Below, one piece after another: positions 1-5,278 of a DNA stretch of 14,077 bases (positions within the stretch are counted from its first letter, which is position 1; each line of letters starts with the position of its first letter). Under the pieces are notes generated by a model. That model worked only from the letters and a program-made list of their open reading frames with translations, did no database searches and was not told where the DNA came from. A program made the translations under genes and the position numbers. Origin of the DNA: UBA4661 sp002405405 (lineage in GTDB: Bacteria; Bacteroidota; Ignavibacteria; Kapaibacteriales; UBA4661); the NCBI GenBank assembly GCA_036847245.1, contig DAIUAL010000076.1, positions 1-14,077 on the forward strand, read 5' to 3'.

Positions 1-632
1 ATTAAGTCAGGCATTTCTACCCAAAAAATACATTCAACCTTCGTATCACCAATTGTTTTCCAACCATTCTTCCATGCTTCATTCCATTTTTTTGTGGTAT
101 CGCTTGCTGATGCCCAATTGTACCATGAACGATATTTCGACGTAGTACCCGATAATGCATCAAGAAACCAAGGATGTTTTGAACTTGTGTGATTGACAAC
201 AAAGTCGATTGTTACACCGATGTTGCGTTTATGTGCTTCAGCAAGAAATACTTTAAAATCTTCAAGTGTACCGTATTCTGGATCAATCGCATAATAGTCC
301 GTTATGTCATACTTGTGATAACTTGGTGATTTGAAAATCGGCATAAGCCAAATACCGCTCACACCAAGTTCTTGGAGGTAATCTAGCTTTGAAGTCATAC
401 CTTTGATATCACCGATACCATCTCCATTCGAGTCGCAGAAAGCTCGGACAAAAATTTCGTAATGCACACCATAAGGATATGGAGTTGGCTTTGATCGTGA
501 TATGTTTGCTACCGGATTAGTAGCCGCTGTAAGAGCGATTGACAGACTCAAACACCATATAACGGTGGACATCATTAACTGCGAAAAAACTGCTACAGCA
601 GCATGCGAGCAACGTATCATTTGTTTTTCCAT
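1..632 (-). CDS. Secreted GH13 alpha-amylase family enzyme, N-terminal part (runs off the left edge)
   Basis: The minus strand is open from the ATG at 632-630 to the window edge (210 codons visible). The product starts with a signal-peptide-like segment: a short basic start (MEKQMIR), then a hydrophobic stretch at about residues 11-37, so export is likely. From residue 57 it matches the start of a GH13 TIM barrel: YEIFVRAFCDSNGDGIGDI (58-76, including the Asp/Asn-rich loop often seen as a calcium site), GVSGIWLMPIF (90-100), then YDITDYYAIDPEYGT, and GH13 conserved region I as DFVVNH (143-148). These enzymes hydrolyse or transfer alpha-1,4-glucans. The catalytic Asp and Glu of later regions lie outside the window, so substrate (starch, maltodextrin, sucrose or trehalose type) cannot be set. 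No clear Shine-Dalgarno precedes the ATG; a second in-frame ATG at codon 5 is an alternative start. Confidence 0.9.
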   Translation of the reverse strand, partial: MEKQMIRCSHAAVAVFSQLMMSTVIWCLSLSIALTAATNPVANISRSKPTPYPYGVHYEIFVRAFCDSNGDGIGDIKGMTSKLDYLQELGVSGIWLMPIFKSPSYHKYDITDYYAIDPEYGTLEDFKVFLAEAHKRNIGVTIDFVVNHTSSKHPWFLDALSGTTSKYRSWYNWASASDTTKKWNEAWKNGWKTIGDTKVECIFWVEMPDL

Positions 633-794
633 ATTTCTATCACGAAAAAAACTTTGAAGAAAAGATTTGCACTACAGATTACTACTGATTTTGTTGTTGT
701 ATACGAAGATTTGTTGCGCACATGAGATTACCTTTACAATGCCTCAACACAAAGAGCAAAACAGTGAAATTTAACTCATCAAAAAAATAAAAAC

Positions 795-822
795 ATTTTG
801 GCAATAAGAAACACTTTGTCAA
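795..822 (-). promoter_or_regulatory. Candidate promoter for the GH13 gene, overlapping a small palindrome
   Basis: On the minus strand a perfect -35 hexamer TTGACA (fwd 817-822) is followed 16 bases later by CAAAAT (fwd 795-800), a 4/6 match to the -10. It would leave a leader of about 150 bases before the ATG at 632. The -35 is embedded in an imperfect inverted repeat (CACTT at 812-816, AAGTG at 821-825) that could be an operator. Based on pattern only. Confidence 0.3.
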
Positions 823-828
823 GTGCTT

Positions 829-857
829 TTGGTGTGAGATATTACGGAATTCATAAT
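829..857 (+). promoter_or_regulatory. Candidate promoter for the PLP enzyme gene
   Basis: TTGGTG (829-834), 17 bases, CATAAT (852-857) reads as a weak sigma-70-type promoter about 65 bases before the ATG at 923. A closer TATAAT at 860-865 is an alternative -10 but has no good -35 at standard spacing. It lies back to back with the candidate GH13 promoter. Confidence 0.3.
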
Positions 858-922
858 ACTATAATTTTTGTCCTACTCGATGTTTTTTCTTTCCACAATA
901 CCATCATTTTTTTTCTTGTACT

Positions 923-1870
923 ATGCTAACAATTCCAACATTCGATGATGTCAAACAAGCGCATACACTGATTGCATCCTATATTCATCGTACCCCCATT
1001 TTACAGTCAGCAACACTGAATACATTGAGTGGAGCACACTTGTATTTCAAATGTGAGAACTTTCAAAAAGTAGGAGCATTCAAAGCTCGTGGGGCATTTA
1101 ATGCTGTTATGAGCTTATCAGATGAACAAGCTCAACGCGGCATTGTTGCTCATTCATCAGGTAATCACGCAGCGGCTGTTGCCCTTGCGGCAAGAACACG
1201 AGGTGTTCCTGCTCATATTGTTATGCCTGAAAATTCTCCGGCAATCAAAAAAGCATCTGTACTTCGCTATGGAGCAACAGTGTACTATTGCGGACCACTA
1301 CAACGAGACCGCGAAGAAATGGCTCAACATATATTGGACAAAACCGGTGGAGAATTCATTCATCCTTTTGACAACCATAATGTCATTGCCGGTCAAGGCA
1401 CATCCGCGAAAGAACTTCTCGAAGATCAATCACTTCTTGATGTTGTTCTTGCTCCGGTCAGCGGAGGCGGACTGCTTGCAGGCACTGCTCTTAGCACAAA
1501 AGCAATGAGTATGGCAAAGGTCATTGGCTGCGAACCACATGAAGCCGATGACGCATACCGTTCGTTTCAAACCGGAATTATTCAACCGGCAATCATGCCT
1601 CCGCGCACAATTTGTGATGGACTTCGAACATCGCTCTGCGAGAGAACATTTACCATAATCAAAGACAAGGTGGATGCAATCTATACTGTCAGCGAAGAAG
1701 AAATCATATCAGCAATGGGCTTGGTATGGGACATTATGAAAATCATCATTGAACCCTCATGCGCTGTACCCCTAGCTGTTGTCTTAAAGCATACCGACCT
1801 CTTCTCAGGAAAACATGTTGGCATTATTCTCACGGGTGGGAATGTGGATAAATCCACACTGCCATTTTAG
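923..1870 (+). CDS. PLP-dependent serine racemase / threonine dehydratase family protein (fold type II)
   Basis: This 315-residue cytoplasmic enzyme belongs to the tryptophan-synthase-beta fold family that deaminates or racemises serine, threonine or 3-hydroxyaspartate. The PLP lysine is K54 in GAFKARGA (51-58; family consensus GSFKxRGA). The SSGNH motif (78-82) carries S79, equivalent by position to the re-face catalytic serine of eukaryotic serine racemase. SGGGLLAG (180-187) is the glycine-rich PLP-phosphate loop, and LTGGN (303-307) the C-terminal cofactor motif. E204, A208 and D210 in CEPHEADDAY match the divalent-metal site of serine racemase. Length is typical for serine racemase and short catabolic dehydratases, and there is no C-terminal ACT domain, so biosynthetic IlvA is unlikely. 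Racemase versus dehydratase (including threo-3-hydroxyaspartate dehydratase) cannot be decided from sequence. It ends in TAG. No Shine-Dalgarno; a T8 run sits 8 bases before the ATG. Confidence 0.9.
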   Translation: MLTIPTFDDVKQAHTLIASYIHRTPILQSATLNTLSGAHLYFKCENFQKVGAFKARGAFNAVMSLSDEQAQRGIVAHSSGNHAAAVALAARTRGVPAHIVMPENSPAIKKASVLRYGATVYYCGPLQRDREEMAQHILDKTGGEFIHPFDNHNVIAGQGTSAKELLEDQSLLDVVLAPVSGGGLLAGTALSTKAMSMAKVIGCEPHEADDAYRSFQTGIIQPAIMPPRTICDGLRTSLCERTFTIIKDKVDAIYTVSEEEIISAMGLVWDIMKIIIEPSCAVPLAVVLKHTDLFSGKHVGIILTGGNVDKSTLPF

Positions 1871-1888
1871 TGCTTATCGCAAAAAAGT

Positions 1889-1920
1889 TTTGGAATCTGG
1901 TTATCGAGGCACTATATTTG
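1889..1920 (+). promoter_or_regulatory. Candidate Bacteroidota-type promoter for the tRNA pair
   Basis: TTTG (1889-1892), 20 bases, TATATTTG (1913-1920) fits the Bacteroidota TTTG-N19/21-TAnnTTTG consensus, 36 bases before the tRNA-Phe. A competing sigma-70-like -10 (CATAAT, 1935-1940) has no matching -35 at normal spacing. Pattern match only, in AT-rich sequence. Confidence 0.35.
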
Positions 1921-1956
1921 TAACTCTTTTTGATGCATAATCGCATTGCGTCAAAT

Positions 1957-2029
1957 GGCTCGGTAGCTCAGTTGGTAGAGCAAAGGACTGAAAATCCTTG
2001 TGTCGGGGGTTCAATTCCCTCCCGCGCCA
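1957..2029 (+). tRNA. tRNA-Phe (anticodon GAA)
   Basis: The 73-base gene folds as a class I tRNA. D stem GCTC/GAGC, anticodon stem AAGGA/TCCTT with loop CTGAAAA (anticodon GAA), and T arm GGGGG-TTCAATT-CCCTC are all intact. The acceptor stem GGCTCGG/CCGCGCC pairs at six of seven positions, with a U4-C69 mismatch. The discriminator base is A2029. CCA is not encoded (CAA follows), so a CCA-adding enzyme must complete the 3' end. It is followed 23 bases later by a tRNA-Leu. Confidence 0.93.
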
Positions 2030-2052
2030 CAATAACAAGGCATACACAGTCT

Positions 2053-2133
2053 GCGGAAGTGGCGAAATGGCAGACGCACCATCTTGAGGGGGTGGCGCCG
2101 AGAGGCATGCGGGTTCAAGTCCCGCCTTCCGCA
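2053..2133 (+). tRNA. tRNA-Leu (anticodon GAG)
   Basis: This is an 81-base class II tRNA. The acceptor stem GCGGAAG/CTTCCGC pairs perfectly. D stem GCG/CGC, anticodon stem CCATC/GGTGG with loop TTGAGGG (U33 then anticodon GAG), long variable arm with stem GCC-GAGA-GGC, and T arm GCGGG-TTCAAGT-CCCGC are all intact. The GAG anticodon reads CUC and CUU leucine codons. CCA is not encoded. A terminator hairpin starts 18 bases downstream, so it is likely cotranscribed with the tRNA-Phe. Confidence 0.95.
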
Positions 2134-2151
2134 CAACTTAAAATTATTTTG

Positions 2152-2184
2152 AACCTTGCAATTTTTCAGTTGCAAGGTTTTTTT
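2152..2184 (+). terminator. Rho-independent terminator of the tRNA pair
   Basis: A perfect 10-bp stem (AACCTTGCAA at 2152-2161, TTGCAAGGTT at 2170-2179) with an 8-base loop runs into seven Ts (2178-2184). It is placed directly after the tRNA-Leu. Confidence 0.9.
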
Positions 2185-2270
2185 ATGTTTTTTCTAGGCA
2201 GTATATCTCACATGAGAGATTATCAAATGAGATGCTCTCGGAGAATCGTTGACTACAACAAAACACAAAG

Positions 2271-2305
2271 AAAAAAGGTGTGCATAGCGTTGCACACCCT
2301 TTTTT
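2271..2305. terminator. Bidirectional terminator between the tRNAs and the chemotaxis receptor remnant
   Basis: A perfect 8-bp stem (GGTGTGCA at 2277-2284, TGCACACC at 2291-2298) with a 6-base loop is flanked by A6 on the left (2271-2276) and T6 on the right (2300-2305). It can therefore stop transcription from both sides: the minus-strand receptor gene ending at 2328 and read-through from the plus-strand tRNAs. The minus-strand version is the cleaner one, because its T-run abuts the stem directly. Confidence 0.85.
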
Positions 2306-2327
2306 GTAAATGTTCTTTTGATACTTG

Positions 2328-3786
2328 CTATGACAAACGTTTTAGCCCACCACCACTGCCAATGATCTGCCGATGCGAACGTCCCGTTGAACGTGTTCCA
2401 TGTCCGGTTTCAAAGCCACTGATGACCTCTTGCAAACTCTGCATTTGCATATTCAAATCGTTAATTGCAGCGGCAATACCTTCGATAGCATTTGCACCTT
2501 GAGCAATAGTATCATTAACGTGACTGGTGTTATTTGAAATCATTTGGCTGGTTGACGCTTGCTCTTCAGATGCAGCCGCTATTTGAGAAATTAGATCTGA
2601 TAAGCTTCGGGCGCGGTCAATAATTGCGTGGAGTGCATTTTGCGATTGCTGTGCCGCTATTTTTCCTTTTTCTGCTTCACTTACCCCACGATGAATAGAC
2701 TGCCGCGGCAATGCTATTAACCTCACTGAGCTGCGAGCGTGAGCCACTCGACAGTTCTTCTGTTGATGCAGTAATCTGGGATGTTGCACTGACACCACTT
2801 GCCACAACATCCGTTACGCGACGAATCGCCTCACTCATATTGGCAACCGCATGATTATACCGATTAAAAAGCAGACCCATAATTTCATGATCTTCTTTCG
2901 GAAGTTCGGTTGTGAGATCTCCACGCGATAATACATCCATAGCATCTGACAGCTCTGCACTTCTCTCAGTTAGGTATTGACGCTCTTTTTCTTCACGCTC
3001 TATCATCGTGCGTAAGTTATTGATCATTATTTGAAATGATTTCGCTAGCTGCCCGATTTCATCTGATGAATTGATGGTTAGTGTTTGTTTCAAATCACCT
3101 TTTGAAGCTTTTTCAGCAGCAACCTGAACTTGGACAATAGGATTACTAATCATAGTACCTAAAAGAAAACCAACGCCTAAAATCAAAACGATAATTGTTA
3201 CACCGCTGAGAATAAATGTCTGAAAAATTTTGTGTGCTAAGCTAATAACCTCCTGCCCTCGTTTGTCTCCATTTGTTGCATTATATGCAGTCAATTCTTT
3301 AATTTTTGCAGATATGGCATCATATTTTTCTTTACCTATACCAAATGCTAAGATGCGTGCCTCATCAGCACTACCGCTCTGGGCAAGACTCATTATTTTT
3401 TGGCTGAGAACCCAATATTCTTCAACGAGTTTTTGATACTCTTTGTATATCCTCTCTTCTTCTCCGGGCGTAACAAGCAAACTATACTTCTTCTCAGCAT
3501 CAATAGCATTTTGCTTTGCCTCTGACAACTGTTTGTTTGCGGAAGAAACTTCATCAGGTGTTTTGGAGAGAAGCAGTCGGAACTCACGAACCCTATAGAG
3601 GGTAAAACTCTGCGACAGCACACCTAATTCTCTGATACTTGGCATCCAATTGTTGACAACATCTTCCGAAGTAGATGACATTGCTCTACTCACACTATTT
3701 ACATACAAAAAAATGCCGCCAACACTGAGCAGTACAAGACAGAAGCCAAGAAGAATTTTGGCTCGTATACGGAGATTTGAAAACAT
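2328..3786 (-). pseudogene. Methyl-accepting chemotaxis protein, frameshifted and lacking the signalling hairpin tip
   Basis: The reading starts at ATG 3786-3784, preceded by an SD-like AAGGCGG. A longer start at 3954 is rejected because it would begin inside the upstream gene's terminator. From the start: membrane segment 11-29, a helical 4HB-type sensor region to about 187, membrane segment 189-210, HAMP (about 211-263), a second HAMP-like segment (about 275-325, with DVLSRGDLTTELP), then the start of the methyl-accepting coiled coil (STEELSSGSRSQLSEVNSIA, 341-360). Near base 2695 the frame is lost (nonsense tail YSSWGK, stop). The coiled coil resumes in another frame with GVSEAEKGK, followed by SDLISQIAAASEEQAS, and ends at TAG 2330-2328. 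The conserved CheA/CheW-contacting tip (family motif around NLLALNAAIEAARAGE) is in neither frame. I therefore infer a deletion of roughly 100 or more codons, not just an indel. Such a receptor should not signal. Confidence 0.85.
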
Positions 3787-3932
3787 ATAGCCGCCTTTAT
3801 CGATTAATAGTGGGGATATAAAACAGTGAGATACAACGATTAATTTTTGAAGCCAAAGAAGATCTACGAAGACAAATTGCCGGAAGAAAGAACTATTTTT
3901 TATCGAACATACACGCGCTGTAATATGCAAAG

Positions 3933-3963
3933 AAAAAAGGAGCAAAGAAAGCACTTTGCTCCT
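3933..3963 (-). terminator. Rho-independent terminator of the fused 2-oxoglutarate dehydrogenase gene
   Basis: On the minus strand a perfect 10-bp stem (fwd AGGAGCAAAG at 3938-3947 and CTTTGCTCCT at 3954-3963) with a 6-base loop is followed by a T6 run (fwd A6 at 3933-3938). It begins 28 bases after the stop codon at 3992. Confidence 0.9.
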
Positions 3964-3991
3964 CTCAAGTCATTCTATTAAAATTACACCC

Positions 3992-5248
3992 TTACGCACC
4001 AAAAGCGGTTGTAATGAGCGCTTCTTGCTCAATTGCATGCTTGGCTGCATAGCCCGTAGCAGGGCTAGCCGCTTCAATGCGTCCTGCATAGCGCAAGCGT
4101 TGATGAATGGATAAGATTTCTACAATCTGTGGAGCGACAAAAAACCAATAGCCCATATTTTTAGGTTCTTCTTGCACCCATACCACATCTTTTGCCTGAG
4201 CATATTTTTGAAGAAGTGCTTGCAACCTCTGAACATGCAAAGGATAGATTTGCTCCACACGAATAATCGCAAAGTCTTCAGCACCAAGTTTTGAACGTTT
4301 TGCCAACAAATCATAATAAACTTTACCTGTGCACAAGAGCACGCGCGTTACTTTTTCCGGCGAAGCGATAGTTGCATCATCAATAATTTCTTCGTACTTG
4401 CCTGAAGTAAAGTCTGCAACTTTAGAGACTGCCTGCGGTGCACGAAGCATACTTTTCGGTGTCATAACAACCATTGGTTTCTTGAACTCACGCAATACTT
4501 GACGGCGTAATGCATGGAAATAATTTGCCGGCGTTGTAAAGTTTGCTACGATAATATTATTCTCGGCGCACAATTGCAGGAATCGCTCAGGACGTGCACT
4601 AGAATGCTCAGGTCCTTGTCCTTCATAGCCATGAGGAAGAAGCATCACCAGATTAGATGTTTGACCCCATTTTGTTTCGCTGCTTGCAATAAATTGATCA
4701 ATCATAATCTGTGCACCATTAGCAAAATCGCCAAACTGTGCCTCCCAAAGAGTCAATCCATTGCGCATAATAGTACTGTAGCCAAACTCAAAGCCCAAAA
4801 CTGCATACTCAGAAAGTGAACTCGGATAAATTTCCAATGCAGCTTGTTTGCCTTGGCGAATTTCATTCAACAAGAAAATCTCACGCTCATTGTTGTTATC
4901 AACCAAACCGGCATGACGATGCGAAAATGTACCTCGTACACAGTCCTGACCAGTCAGACGAATTGGGCGGTTATGGATAAGCAATGAGCCAAAGGCAAGC
5001 GCTTCACCCATACCCCAATCGATACCTTTATCGTCATGTACCATTTCAGCACGTTTTTTCAAGAGATCGGAAAGTTTTGGGTGAGGTGTGAAATCTTGTG
5101 GAACGGTTGTAATCGCTTGAGTAATTTCTTTCACTTCCTCATGAGTAATCGCTGTATGCAATGTTGCGAATTGCTCTTGGATGATATGACTGACCACTAC
5201 CGACGATGACTGTAGATTTGCAGCACGATCATATTCAGAATTCCACAT
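3992..5248 (-). CDS. kgd: 2-oxoglutarate dehydrogenase E1, C-terminal (pyrimidine-binding) part, downstream of an in-frame TAG
   Basis: This is the 3' third of one KGD-type gene whose first 811 codons lie at 5276-7711. It is in the same frame; only a TAG and nine codons (DAITAESQA) separate it from the upstream reading. It holds the transketolase-like PYR domain and the C-terminal domain of OGDH E1: GQDCVRGTFSHRHAGL, WEAQFGDFANGAQIMIDQF, LMLLPHGYEGQGPEHSSAR-type sequence (here VMLLPHGYEGQGPEHSSAR), CTGKVYYDLL, WVQEEPKNMGYW and RYAGRIEAASPATGY all match E. coli SucA closely. Internal start ATG 5248-5246 is the first ATG after the TAG. AGG stands only three bases before it and a GCAGAG is 9 bases upstream, so independent initiation is uncertain. 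If made, it would correspond to the beta subunit of two-chain E1 enzymes. The domain shows no other lesion. It ends in TAA with a terminator just beyond. Confidence 0.85.
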   Translation of the reverse strand: MWNSEYDRAANLQSSSVVVSHIIQEQFATLHTAITHEEVKEITQAITTVPQDFTPHPKLSDLLKKRAEMVHDDKGIDWGMGEALAFGSLLIHNRPIRLTGQDCVRGTFSHRHAGLVDNNNEREIFLLNEIRQGKQAALEIYPSSLSEYAVLGFEFGYSTIMRNGLTLWEAQFGDFANGAQIMIDQFIASSETKWGQTSNLVMLLPHGYEGQGPEHSSARPERFLQLCAENNIIVANFTTPANYFHALRRQVLREFKKPMVVMTPKSMLRAPQAVSKVADFTSGKYEEIIDDATIASPEKVTRVLLCTGKVYYDLLAKRSKLGAEDFAIIRVEQIYPLHVQRLQALLQKYAQAKDVVWVQEEPKNMGYWFFVAPQIVEILSIHQRLRYAGRIEAASPATGYAAKHAIEQEALITTAFGA

Positions 5249-5275
5249 TGCCTGCGACTCTGCTGTAATTGCATC

Positions 5276-5278
5276 CTA
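5276..5278 (-). other. In-frame TAG codon interrupting the fused 2-oxoglutarate dehydrogenase gene
   Basis: The minus strand reads SQKVASKEE-TAG-DAITAESQAMW. Both sides are homologous and collinear with the E. coli SucA stretch EKVATLEDATEMVN, with no residue missing. The lesion is a single sense-to-amber change at codon 812 of about 1239, in the helical linker between the PP and PYR domains of E1. At least two other genes here (the PLP enzyme at 1868-1870 and the histidine kinase at 12266-12268) end in TAG at family-appropriate positions, so TAG works as a stop in this genome. Confidence 0.95.

Noticed and set aside
1930..2502. Open frame of 190 codons on the plus strand over the tRNA genes
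   Set aside because: It reads through both tRNAs and both terminators and resembles no protein family; it is a shadow. The opposite-strand frame at 1901-2134 is likewise a tRNA artefact.
2685..2710. Programmed ribosomal frameshift joining the two receptor frames
   Set aside because: There is only a GGGG tract and no heptameric slippery site or clear stimulatory structure. A frameshift would still leave the conserved hairpin tip missing.
3787..3954. N-terminal extension of the chemotaxis receptor to an upstream start at 3954
   Set aside because: That start lies in the terminator hairpin of the upstream gene, and the extra 56 residues are not family-like. The ATG at 3786 has an SD-like sequence followed by a normal first membrane segment.
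5276..5278. Genome-wide reassignment of TAG to an amino acid
   Set aside because: TAG ends the PLP enzyme and the histidine kinase at family-appropriate positions, and reading it would fuse the kinase to PurH. A local mutation, error or split is more economical.
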